Of a DNA stretch of 49,063 nt, positions 13,493 through 22,493 are shown one piece after another. The position numbers and the translations under genes are program-made. Below the pieces are notes generated by a model, which saw nothing but the letters and a program-made list of their open reading frames with translations, was not told the DNA's origin and ran no database searches. The stretch is from a virus. The DNA is taken from IMG/VR virus record IMGVR_UViG_3300030110_004014, positions 1-49,063 of that record; one strand, written 5' to 3'. Numbering within the stretch: the stretch's first letter is position 1; each line of letters starts with the position of its first letter.

Positions 13493-14488
13493 TTATGTAG
13501 TGGTATACCTGATGATTCTTAATGGTACCACAAACTGTTTTCCGCTTGATGCTCCTTCAATTAATATATTGGTATCAATATAATCATATATATCTGATCC
13601 GCCAAAAATCGTTTGTGAAGTTTGGCCAAAAACTGTAAATCTGTTATTCGCAGAAGTTTTGTCAGCATTTACAATCTGTGGAGTTAATTCAAAATTTAAA
13701 GCCAATACTGTTCCTCGAATATTTTGATACATTGATAAATTAAAATCATGACTTTGACCACGATTATACACCTCATTTAATACACTTGTGCAGATAAAAG
13801 AATTAAAATATTGTGAAACAGTCCCCAGCGATGATTTTTCTACACGCTGTAGGGGCTGAATATTGGTGTATAAACTGCCGCTAGCATCGTTTCTATAATA
13901 AGCTGTTGGATTGCTTATATACACATGATCGATTAGGCGCGAATCGCAGTAAACAAAATATTGTTTATCCAACAAACCAACATTAGTTATGAAACGAGTT
14001 TGAGTCGTAGATGAACCTGTGGGAATAACCGTAGTTGTGCTATGTTGTTCGTTTATACCTGATTCTATTAATAAAACATTATCGTTTGTATTTCCATTTT
14101 GCAAAACTTTATTTTGACCAATAGCTGTTTGCACTTTGGACGTAGTTTCTTTATTAACTGCCAAATAATAATAATCGCGGTATTGTCGAACAGATCCATT
14201 TACTTTTGTATTTACTTGTAAATCAGGAAGATATAGTAAGTCATTGCGAGGAAGATCTAACAATCCATGTTGTATATTAGAATTTTGACCACCAAAAGCC
14301 TCTAATACGGGCGGTGTTGAACTTAATTCAAAGGTTCCGTTAGTGATATTACCCAATTCATAATCCACCTCATCATCGCCCAAACCATAGTGAGTGACAC
14401 TAAAATTTCCTTGAGCCATTCTTTTGCGGCCGATGTCAGTTAAAACCGCATCTAAAATAATAGTCCCAGCATTGTTTAAAAATGACAT
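13493..14488 (-). CDS. Tail structural protein with 'ILDAVLTDIG' N-terminal module (copy 2)
   Basis: The protein has 331 residues, the same length as copy 1. The N-terminal module reads GTIILDAVLTDIGRKRMAQG then HYGLGDDEVDY, and the C-terminal module SDIYDYIDTNILIEG then VPLRIIRYTTT. The middle is beta-rich, with Y- and N-rich strands such as SRLIDHVYISNPTAYYRN, and its SRLI segment has a counterpart in copy 1 (SRLINGIMMP). The DNA here is more AT-rich than in copy 1. The likely role is a multi-subunit tail or baseplate appendage whose ends bind common partners. Confidence 0.75.
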   Translation of the reverse strand: MSFLNNAGTIILDAVLTDIGRKRMAQGNFSVTHYGLGDDEVDYELGNITNGTFELSSTPPVLEAFGGQNSNIQHGLLDLPRNDLLYLPDLQVNTKVNGSVRQYRDYYYLAVNKETTSKVQTAIGQNKVLQNGNTNDNVLLIESGINEQHSTTTVIPTGSSTTQTRFITNVGLLDKQYFVYCDSRLIDHVYISNPTAYYRNDASGSLYTNIQPLQRVEKSSLGTVSQYFNSFICTSVLNEVYNRGQSHDFNLSMYQNIRGTVLALNFELTPQIVNADKTSANNRFTVFGQTSQTIFGGSDIYDYIDTNILIEGASSGKQFVVPLRIIRYTTT

Positions 14489-14492
14489 ATAT

Positions 14493-17162
14493 TTATTCTC
14501 GCTCTAATTTGTAGTTGACATTAATATCTAGTTTTTTGCCTGTTTTTTTAGAAACTAAACGAATTTTGAATTTTTTATTCCATATACTCTCTTGTAAATT
14601 GGCGTTTCCAAGAGAGATTTTGTTTATTTGAGATCCCGCTGTTTGTGTATAGTCTACTTCAGAATCATTTACAATAATTTGGTTAGGATTGGGAACAAGT
14701 TGGAATATCTTTTTAAAAACTTTTGAGGGTTGATTAATTTTAGTTTTTGATGTGACAGATTCTTCAGGATATAAATCAAAAACAGAATATTTATATCCCC
14801 CGTCTGAAACCAATTCTGTCTCTATTATGGGACTAAATCTGCCGGGCCTACGGTGCGCATTTAAGAATCTAAATACATAATAATATTTAGTATTTGTTGC
14901 TACTTTTTGTTCTACTATGCTTGTTGTATAGGGAAAGCGAGCATCTTCTCCAGTAAGTGTCACTGTCTCGATCAAACTTCCATCAAAATCCTTATAACTT
15001 GTAGGCTTGTGCAATATTCGATATACCTCCATGAATCTTGGGTCGGTTGATTTTTGAGTGATATTTTCAGTCTGATATAGAGTATTTGAAAAAAGGTACC
15101 TTTCTCTTTCTGTAGATTCTTCTGAGTTTAACACCGAAGGAAAAGATCTTTCTACGAAAGATTCTCGTTTACAGAAAAATCCTAATCGTTGAGAGTCATC
15201 TAGTTTTTGATAAGGAATCACTTCGGGTGCAACAGGAGGGTGATCTGTAATAGATACATATTTGCTCAACACTGGGACTTCATAAATTCTAATGTAAGGC
15301 TCTAGTACATAATCCATCTGTAGTAAGTGTCTATGTTCTGTCAAGATCTGGGCGTTTTGAGCAAAAGGATTTGAACCAGATAAAGGTTTATATATTATAT
15401 TTAATTTATCATCAGTAAAAATAGTTCGAGGGTCATCTATGGGAAGCGATGTATCTATATTCGTAAACTGAACGCATTCGTATGTCTCATTATTTTGATT
15501 TAAATGAGTTCCAATTTTATCACTGATCTGATAATTTGTATACTGATAGTTCCACCCCACTACGGCAACATAACGAAAAACTTGATATATGTAAGGTTTA
15601 TCGTATTTTAGTTGAGTATCGAAAAAATGGTGTTCTCCATCTTCTACTGGCAAGTCTGATGAATTGAATACATAGGAATTGGAGATCGAAACAATATTTC
15701 TTTGATTTGTTGTTGCTTGTGTCGATATCTTGCTAATGCGATAACCTATTGTTTCGGGTTCACTTGTATGCTTTTCAGTAATCGAAAAAAGAGTCGATAA
15801 ATTTGTACTACCATCGGTCAACTCGTTTTCTAAATTATAATTTTGACGCAAATGATCTACGCAGTCTTTTGTCAAATTCATTAATCGAGAGTTTAATATA
15901 CCTCTATAATAGTTTCCTTCATTTCTTAAAATTTCATTTTCTATTTTTTCTGTAGTGAAAAATTCAAAGTTATCCCCTCGGTTGTGGGTGCTATTTTGAA
16001 AACGATCTATTATCGATGGAATAAGATCCATATACCCCATAGTTTGAGAAGCAAGCAGGGATCGATCTTCAATGGTGCCACTTACGTTCCTAACAGCAGT
16101 AACAACAGAATCAAATGATTGTTCGGGAGTATTATCTTGTGTAACAAAATGTTCCTTAAACATTTTTAAAATATAAGGAGCAAGGTTGTTATTTTTAATA
16201 AGTTGCCCAATCGCACCATCAGAAGACACGCTTGGCCACGAGACTTGAGCATACCAAGGTATAGCACTCAAATTAACGCCATCTTTAGAAAGCATGTTTT
16301 CTTGAAAAATGACATTTTGGAGGCGAGCAGCAGTTAGGTCACGAGCGCTGCCAGAAAAAGTAGTGCTATTGAATAAGTCTAAATATTTTCTATAATTAAG
16401 TTGATCGTCGTAATATAAGTCCGTTTTTGCATTTATTGTTGTATTGTCTGTTGTATTAACAAGAGGGACAAGTGGTGTTTCCTCAACGTTAAACATGGCT
16501 TCTGTAGAATAGTTAGCTAATGGCACCACATCATTTAAGTTAACAAACTCTTCTAAATAATGATTAAGGTGTGATAGGTCTCCTGAATATGCGAGAGACA
16601 GTAAGTAAAAATGTGGTAAAAGGTTTTCTCTAGTTACTGAAGCTTTTTGTTCATATTTCTTATTATAATATGTATATTTATAAGAAGCATTCGTAGAAAT
16701 ATAATTGCCGTAGGCTCCAGAGACTAACTGTTTTAAGCGAAGCAAATCATATGGTTTTTCTAATGAATAGCCGCCTGCCGGCATTGTTCCAATGGTGCGA
16801 ATACCAGGATAGCTGGCACTATCGTAAGTTGTTCCTGCGACGAAACTTCTCCAATGAGCATCATTAGTAAATGTATTGGGATTTCCCACCAACAAGCACG
16901 GGATACTATAATTAGGAACGAATAATTCTGCTGATGCAGTCGGAATAATATTTAAATGTTTAACATACGAGAAAGCAATATATTCATTATCTGTATATGT
17001 TACTTTTCGGCCTGCGGAAGATGGGGCATCCGATAGAGTATAGTTTGTCCCATCTGTTGAAGATGTGGTAATGGTATAGTATCCTCCCAAAAGATTGCGG
17101 ATCTTATCGGGACCTCCTTCAATAATATTAGGGTCTATAAGTTTCCAAGTAATTTTCGACAT
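14493..17162 (-). CDS. Large tail/baseplate-associated structural protein
   Basis: The protein has 889 residues and starts MSKITWKLIDPNIIEGGPDK. It is AT-rich, rich in Y, N and T, with no signal peptide, membrane segment or recognisable enzyme motif. Long mixed alpha/beta stretches include FYLLSLAYSGDLSHLNHYL and several Y-rich strands (YIYQVFRYVAVVGWNYQYTN, KYYYVFRFLNAHRRPG). The latter have the look of fibronectin-type beta-sandwich strands. It overlaps the next gene upstream by a single base at 17162. Its place among tail genes implies a virion role. No family name can be given. Confidence 0.68.
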   Translation of the reverse strand: MSKITWKLIDPNIIEGGPDKIRNLLGGYYTITTSSTDGTNYTLSDAPSSAGRKVTYTDNEYIAFSYVKHLNIIPTASAELFVPNYSIPCLLVGNPNTFTNDAHWRSFVAGTTYDSASYPGIRTIGTMPAGGYSLEKPYDLLRLKQLVSGAYGNYISTNASYKYTYYNKKYEQKASVTRENLLPHFYLLSLAYSGDLSHLNHYLEEFVNLNDVVPLANYSTEAMFNVEETPLVPLVNTTDNTTINAKTDLYYDDQLNYRKYLDLFNSTTFSGSARDLTAARLQNVIFQENMLSKDGVNLSAIPWYAQVSWPSVSSDGAIGQLIKNNNLAPYILKMFKEHFVTQDNTPEQSFDSVVTAVRNVSGTIEDRSLLASQTMGYMDLIPSIIDRFQNSTHNRGDNFEFFTTEKIENEILRNEGNYYRGILNSRLMNLTKDCVDHLRQNYNLENELTDGSTNLSTLFSITEKHTSEPETIGYRISKISTQATTNQRNIVSISNSYVFNSSDLPVEDGEHHFFDTQLKYDKPYIYQVFRYVAVVGWNYQYTNYQISDKIGTHLNQNNETYECVQFTNIDTSLPIDDPRTIFTDDKLNIIYKPLSGSNPFAQNAQILTEHRHLLQMDYVLEPYIRIYEVPVLSKYVSITDHPPVAPEVIPYQKLDDSQRLGFFCKRESFVERSFPSVLNSEESTERERYLFSNTLYQTENITQKSTDPRFMEVYRILHKPTSYKDFDGSLIETVTLTGEDARFPYTTSIVEQKVATNTKYYYVFRFLNAHRRPGRFSPIIETELVSDGGYKYSVFDLYPEESVTSKTKINQPSKVFKKIFQLVPNPNQIIVNDSEVDYTQTAGSQINKISLGNANLQESIWNKKFKIRLVSKKTGKKLDINVNYKLERE

Positions 17163-17890
17163 CAGTAGGATCCCCCGCCGGCGGTAGAAGTGGTGCTTGG
17201 GGTACCTGAAACTGTTTCAGAGCGACTGCCAGTTGTATAATAGATCGGATTTAAAGAGGATAGATTATAAGGTTGAATGTTTGCAGCCGTGGTTCTTTTA
17301 AAGTTGAATCTGCTCGTGTTTGTAGTGTTATAAATAGCTGTCACGCTGGCACTAAACATGGAGGCCAGGAGTTCTACGGAACCAGTGGCTTCTGAGCCAA
17401 ATTTTGATTTAATGCCGGACACTTCATCGTTAAAGTAATTCACCGCATAAGATACCTGATTGCTTCCGCCGGCGATTTCATACAGTGCGGGTCGCATTGG
17501 ACCATAATTTTCATAATATGTGTGATCCGATCCGTCAGCGCTATTCATATAATAATATTTTACAACAGTCATCTCTGACGAAGATAACTCTAAATCATAA
17601 CTTGGTTCGGATTTTTCATAGGTATACTCGGTTTCTTCGTTTTCATCGGTTTCTGGATCATCTGAAGTGATTATATATTCTCGAACAAGCGTGTAGTTTT
17701 GAAATCCAAACAATTCTTCATCATTGGATAGATTACCATCTTCATCTCTTGATATCCAACGAATAAAGGAATAAGATTCTTCATAAGTTTTTGTTATTGT
17801 AGTGAAACTCAGGCCTGTTTGTGCTTCATCAATTGTGATTTCTATATCTTGTTGGACATTTTCTGCAAGTTCTCCGGTTAGTTCTGGCAT
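17162..17890 (-). CDS. Hypothetical structural protein
   Basis: The protein has 242 residues and starts MPELTGELAENVQQDIEITI. The first half is strongly acidic (SRDEDGNLSNDEELFG, SDDPETDENEETEYTYEKSE). The second half is neutral and rich in S, T and Y, and ends in a flexible tail (SGTPSTTSTAGGGSY). Acidic and low-complexity parts suggest a connector rather than an enzyme. The stop shares a base with the start of the next gene. No family recognised. Confidence 0.62.
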   Translation of the reverse strand: MPELTGELAENVQQDIEITIDEAQTGLSFTTITKTYEESYSFIRWISRDEDGNLSNDEELFGFQNYTLVREYIITSDDPETDENEETEYTYEKSEPSYDLELSSSEMTVVKYYYMNSADGSDHTYYENYGPMRPALYEIAGGSNQVSYAVNYFNDEVSGIKSKFGSEATGSVELLASMFSASVTAIYNTTNTSRFNFKRTTAANIQPYNLSSLNPIYYTTGSRSETVSGTPSTTSTAGGGSY

Positions 17891-17896
17891 TTATTT

Positions 17897-18463
17897 TTAA
17901 CCTCCACACGTATAGGGAAAAGAAGTTTCTTCCTGTGTAATATATTTAGACATTCCTGATAATTGTTGTCCTGTCGGTGATGCTTGTGTTTGTTGGTACA
18001 ACGCTGATGTTACGGCTGTAGTGTCTGTCTCTGTTATAGCTTGCATTTGAGTTGCGCTAGCGTCCCTAAAATTTGCAGGAACTGCATCTTCTTCATAAAA
18101 AGGATCAGTAGAAGATTTAAATTTATTTTGAGGGTCACTTGTCATGTTGGTTTCCACAAGAGCATCGTCGGCTATAATATTTTTATTATCTAAAGTGGCG
18201 CTGGATTCAGTGCTGCCAAAACTATAAGATGCGTTATATTCTTTAGCTTCATCTACAGTAACATTAACGGCTCCTAAAGTAGCTGCCGATAATTGAGCAT
18301 CGGTAACGTCTAAATTGGTGGACATTGCTCCATTGTCTCTTGCTACTGTTGCGGCGGCTTTAAGGCTCGCTGAATCCGCTTCGGAACCATTAGCCACAGT
18401 AACTGTTGAATTGTATTTTGCCTCCATGTTAGTCATGGATACTGAGTTTTTATTTAATGTCAT
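17897..18463 (-). CDS. Small alanine/threonine-rich hypothetical protein
   Basis: The product has 188 residues and starts MTLNKNSVSMTNMEAKYNST. I chose the ATG at 18463, which has TGGAGAA about 7 bases upstream and lies after the stop of the preceding gene. A longer frame from 18529 would overlap that gene by 49 bases without a ribosome-binding site. The composition is rich in A, T, S, D and N with almost no aromatic residues until the end (FPYTCGG). It could be an extended, repetitive helical or natively flexible protein. No family recognised. Confidence 0.6.
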   Translation of the reverse strand: MTLNKNSVSMTNMEAKYNSTVTVANGSEADSASLKAAATVARDNGAMSTNLDVTDAQLSAATLGAVNVTVDEAKEYNASYSFGSTESSATLDNKNIIADDALVETNMTSDPQNKFKSSTDPFYEEDAVPANFRDASATQMQAITETDTTAVTSALYQQTQASPTGQQLSGMSKYITQEETSFPYTCGG

Positions 18464-18480
18464 ATCTTGTTCTCCATATG

Positions 18481-21405
18481 TTATAACTTGTCCCAAGTGG
18501 CGTCGTCCGTTCCGGCTGAGATCTCCCATACTTCGTCGGGGACACCCTGGTTGTCAAAGCCCTTCCCGTACGAAGAGTCATCACCATCCGGCGCAGACCC
18601 GCAGCCGGATCCGGGGTGCGAGGTAAAATCGGACTCACCCCCTACAGGGGCGCATTTGTATTCTCGCAGCTTGAACTTGCTTTCGCTCTCGTACATGACC
18701 ATCAAATAGGTTACCCAGTTTCCGTCACCATCTGCTGTCGGTGTTGTGTATTGTAAGAAAAGTCTGCCTTGACCGTACTTGTTATCATATGATTGCGCAA
18801 AATCTTTTATCTCTTCCCAAACTGGGCCGGTCTTCGTCCAGGATGTCATGCCTGATCCAAAAGTATCAGCAAACCAATTTCGACCAACGGTAGTGTTAAA
18901 GTCCTCCAGTTCATCGTCATTAAAATTGATGCCCCATCCTGTCTTCGTATGAGCTTTTCCTTTCGTCCACGATGTCGGAACGTCGGGAACAGTGGAGGTG
19001 TCTTCCTCTTCCTCTTCTTCGACATACTCTTCCTCGTCGAATGGATGGTCGGTATAAGTGGTGGGAAAATCACACCATTCCGTACTTAATGTAATCTCTA
19101 CTTCTTCGGTGTCGGTAACATCGACATCGCCGAACACCCCTGTATCAGGTAAGATGGCACCAAATTGTATTAGGAACTCAGTCAAATTAGCTAAATCTCC
19201 AGAATAGGGAGATATAGTATCTCCAATGAGGCGCGCCGCATCTTGCATGGCGGCTTTATCACCTTCGTAGGTATTGAAAAACATATCTTGCAAGAGAACA
19301 TAAGCATAAGGTACGCTCAGCCATGGGGCTATTTCATTGTTGTTATCATAATAGTTTTGAACTCCTTCTATGAAGAACTCGTTAAACCATCCATCTTCTT
19401 TATTATGTGAACATGCGTCTTCTGCATAATTCCTGTATTCTAAAAGTTTGGCGTGTGCATTTATAAAAATAGTAATAATGTCAACCATAAGTGCGTTGGT
19501 AGTATCGCGAAGGTTAAAGGTGAAAGTATATTTTTCTTCTCCTGTTTCCAAGAAACCTCCCACTTCAGAGTCATAGTAAGTGCCGTATGTGGTTATAATA
19601 TTAAAGTCAAAGCACATTAAACGATAAAAAGTATCATTATTAAAACTAGTCATAACGTCAGCTTTGCTAGTATTGAAATTTCGTAAAGCGTAGTATGTGT
19701 CTCCCAATAATGCCATGCTTGGCACGGGATCTGTCTGGATTAACTGATCAGCAGCTTGGTCTGTGTAAGTTCTTATCTCTAAATCCCTTTGAGTGTTGGG
19801 GCCTGTACTTTCGCCTAGGCTATTAAAGTTTGTATGAAGTTTAAATAGGTCAGTAACTTCTGAGCATTCTCCCGATTCAGAACGACATCCAGCATCTAAA
19901 GACATTAACAAAGTGGCGCTGTCTAAATGGAAATGATTCATCACCACGGATTGTCCAAAGTGGTGAATGATTTTTCTGGGGTCTAAATGTTGAGCCATTT
20001 TACTTTTAACAAGTAGTGCTTTTTGAAAATCAAAAAATACGCGACCTTGATCTCCCCAATATGCGCGGTCGTAACCTCCCTCATCGCTAAGATCTAAACC
20101 TTTTCGATTTAATAAGATCGACTTAGTGTAGATAAAATCTTCGTCAGAATAATCATCAGGCTCCGGTGTAGTCCAAGAAAGGGAGTTGGTATCCGGGTTG
20201 GTGCGAAGGTCCATTATGATAGGATTTGTAAGTTGAATTTTTCGAACACGGGGGCCCGAGATGACTAACTTATTAGCTTGTGTCAATCTTTTTTGTGTTC
20301 TTAAATAAAATCGCCCTATAGGAGTCGCAGAGCTTTTTTCAACGAAGGTGTCAAGAAATTGATTTATTTCTAATAATATGCTCGTGTTAGTATCATTGGT
20401 CTCTAGTAATGTAAGAAAAGTATCATACACCGACTGCAAATCAGAAAGCTCACTTGTAGAAGCAAGGGCTTTAAAAAATCCAACTAAAGCCGGAAGATCA
20501 ACCTCTCCACTTGCATAATACAAGTTGTCTAATCCCTGCAGTGCGTCGTTGTATATATTATTATTATCACCGATATATACCGTGTTTGGGGATTGATTGA
20601 CTTCTTTATCCTTTACAATGATTAGCGAATTGATGTCTGAAGTAAGGCCCGCATAAAGATAGCGCATAGGGTCCTTATCTTGGTACGCTGTTATGATGTC
20701 ATGCTGGCCGTTCCTGGAGGCGAGATCCAAAACCGTACTGAAACATAGTGCGCCAACATTTTGAATGTTATTGTAGGAATATCCCTTGTTGACATAATCC
20801 ATCAGGTCAGTATTAGAAGAGGCATTGTCATCCATCATATTTTGTGCAATGGTAGTGCTTGTAATCAATTTTACTACAGGGAGATTGACGCCATCAAGAT
20901 AATATGTATCAGCCACAGACCAAGTATCTAGAGAGCCCAAAGCATATACATTTGTTTGTAATTCTTGTGGAAATTCCACACTCATTGTTTTTCCTGGATT
21001 ACTTGAGCCAGAAGGCATGACGTATGTCAAAGAAGAGGTAAATGCCGATAATATTGTACGTTTTTTGGTTATTACGTCAGTAAGTGTATTGTCAACAATC
21101 GTATCGTTGGAGCTAGACGTGTATGTATGTTCTCTATCATAAGCCAGCATAATGTAGGGTCTAATGTTCGACATTTTAGGCAAAAGATGGTTAATGTTGT
21201 CGCTTCCATAATGATTTAAATTTAAATAAACTGCAGCTTGAACTTCAAAAGAGCCGACTTCGTTGCCGTTTGTGTCAAAGCCGTCGTCATCTTTTATTGT
21301 AAATTTTTCAATAAAAGGAATTGGTAGTTCTTGACCAAACTTATTGTTACGTTCTGTCTGAGATATATTATTTATTTGTTCACTAAAGGTAGGTGTTATT
21401 GACAT
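18481..21405 (-). CDS. Large structural protein with an acidic linker and a distinct C-terminal domain
   Basis: The protein has 974 residues and starts MSITPTFSEQINNISQTERN. The main part (to about residue 780) is AT-rich, mixed alpha/beta, with no enzyme motif. An acidic hinge (HPFDEEEYVEEEEEED) then leads to a final domain of about 170 residues with many W, G and D (TSWTKGKAHTKTGWGINFND, GRLFLQYTTPTADGDGNW). This ends with two cysteines close together (SGCGSAPDG and an earlier CAPVGG). The DNA for the last ~75 residues is clearly richer in GC than the rest. The domain may be a later addition, for instance a receptor or glycan-binding tip. The gene overlaps the previous one by 10 bases. Confidence 0.7.
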   Translation of the reverse strand: MSITPTFSEQINNISQTERNNKFGQELPIPFIEKFTIKDDDGFDTNGNEVGSFEVQAAVYLNLNHYGSDNINHLLPKMSNIRPYIMLAYDREHTYTSSSNDTIVDNTLTDVITKKRTILSAFTSSLTYVMPSGSSNPGKTMSVEFPQELQTNVYALGSLDTWSVADTYYLDGVNLPVVKLITSTTIAQNMMDDNASSNTDLMDYVNKGYSYNNIQNVGALCFSTVLDLASRNGQHDIITAYQDKDPMRYLYAGLTSDINSLIIVKDKEVNQSPNTVYIGDNNNIYNDALQGLDNLYYASGEVDLPALVGFFKALASTSELSDLQSVYDTFLTLLETNDTNTSILLEINQFLDTFVEKSSATPIGRFYLRTQKRLTQANKLVISGPRVRKIQLTNPIIMDLRTNPDTNSLSWTTPEPDDYSDEDFIYTKSILLNRKGLDLSDEGGYDRAYWGDQGRVFFDFQKALLVKSKMAQHLDPRKIIHHFGQSVVMNHFHLDSATLLMSLDAGCRSESGECSEVTDLFKLHTNFNSLGESTGPNTQRDLEIRTYTDQAADQLIQTDPVPSMALLGDTYYALRNFNTSKADVMTSFNNDTFYRLMCFDFNIITTYGTYYDSEVGGFLETGEEKYTFTFNLRDTTNALMVDIITIFINAHAKLLEYRNYAEDACSHNKEDGWFNEFFIEGVQNYYDNNNEIAPWLSVPYAYVLLQDMFFNTYEGDKAAMQDAARLIGDTISPYSGDLANLTEFLIQFGAILPDTGVFGDVDVTDTEEVEITLSTEWCDFPTTYTDHPFDEEEYVEEEEEEDTSTVPDVPTSWTKGKAHTKTGWGINFNDDELEDFNTTVGRNWFADTFGSGMTSWTKTGPVWEEIKDFAQSYDNKYGQGRLFLQYTTPTADGDGNWVTYLMVMYESESKFKLREYKCAPVGGESDFTSHPGSGCGSAPDGDDSSYGKGFDNQGVPDEVWEISAGTDDATWDKL

Positions 21406-22493
21406 AATTCAGGCTCCGTTACCACTCCGTAAATATCAAAAGGCTTAATATCTTGATTCTCAAGGTCATCACAATTAAAGTCTAGGTCAATATAGTAAGA
21501 ACTCTTATCAAACGTCTGAAGAGCCTTACAGGCTGTTTTATGATCTACATGGGCATCTGTTCTTACATCAAAATAATATTTTACTCTATCTGTATTTTCA
21601 CCGCTAAGAATATTAAACACGTCTACCTCGTCAGGGTTAGACGATTCTGGAACATAGTAGCCATTTTGTAGATATCCTTTTTCTTGAGCGAACATTTTTC
21701 TTACAAACTCGTCTGTGGGAGGACACGTGCCGGCATTTTTACAAGTGCCGGGAATAGAGCCAGTGTTAACAAGATACACTTCCATGTCATAATTTTCATT
21801 CAACAGTACCGTATTCATTTCTTCACAATACATCATAAGGTCGTCGCCTTCTACAACAATAACACGATTATCACCAAACTGTCCAATTTCTGTTATATAA
21901 TCTCTGATGTTAGATCGAAAGCTATCTCCCAGTAAAGCTTCTTTTTCTTTAATTCTAAGAGTATACTTTATATCTACATTTATTTGTGGAATATCAATAT
22001 CATTTAAAATATCTTTCTGTGATGAATCCGAAATTCTTCCTTGTAGAGATACCGCCTTCCAAGCCGGCGCAGTTTGAGCATTGCCATCCAAATAAGCATC
22101 TCCAATTTCATATTTTAAAAATGTTTTGGTAGGCTCATTTAAAGAAGCCGTCAAGTCAATTTCATAATAAGGTGTTTCGGGGCGTAAGGTTACAGTATCC
22201 CCATTTTCATTTGTAACGTTGACGGCATCTCCTCCAGAAGTCGAAGTGTTAACTTCATCATCAGCATCAGTAAATTTTACCAAACCTTCCAAGTATTGAG
22301 TATCTTCCTTAATACGCTTGATAATGTCATTTTGACCTTCAAGAAGTCCAGCATATGCTCCATCATATAAAACATTATCATCATAAAATCCATAATATGC
22401 TGGTTTAAAAGTACCTACTGACAGTAAATGTTTTCCGTAAGGGGTCAATTTAATATCCAATACTTGTTGTTTTTTGTCCAAAAACTTAGCCAT
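21396..22493 (-). CDS. Tail structural protein with a distant copy of the N-terminal 'LT..G' module
   Basis: The protein has 365 residues. The first ~45 residues (QQVLDIKLTPYGKHLLSVG, then YYGFYDDNVLYDGAY) follow the same pattern as the N-termini of the two 331-residue tail proteins: I/V-L-D-x2-L-T-x2-G-x3-L-x2-G-x-F-x3-Y. The remainder is acidic and contains a likely beta domain and a Cys-rich segment (GTCKNAGTCPPTDEF), and it ends with acidic residues (FNCDDLENQDIKPFD). The spread of this module suggests a common docking element. The start overlaps the stop of the 3525-residue protein by one base. Confidence 0.72.
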   Translation of the reverse strand: MAKFLDKKQQVLDIKLTPYGKHLLSVGTFKPAYYGFYDDNVLYDGAYAGLLEGQNDIIKRIKEDTQYLEGLVKFTDADDEVNTSTSGGDAVNVTNENGDTVTLRPETPYYEIDLTASLNEPTKTFLKYEIGDAYLDGNAQTAPAWKAVSLQGRISDSSQKDILNDIDIPQINVDIKYTLRIKEKEALLGDSFRSNIRDYITEIGQFGDNRVIVVEGDDLMMYCEEMNTVLLNENYDMEVYLVNTGSIPGTCKNAGTCPPTDEFVRKMFAQEKGYLQNGYYVPESSNPDEVDVFNILSGENTDRVKYYFDVRTDAHVDHKTACKALQTFDKSSYYIDLDFNCDDLENQDIKPFDIYGVVTEPELCQ

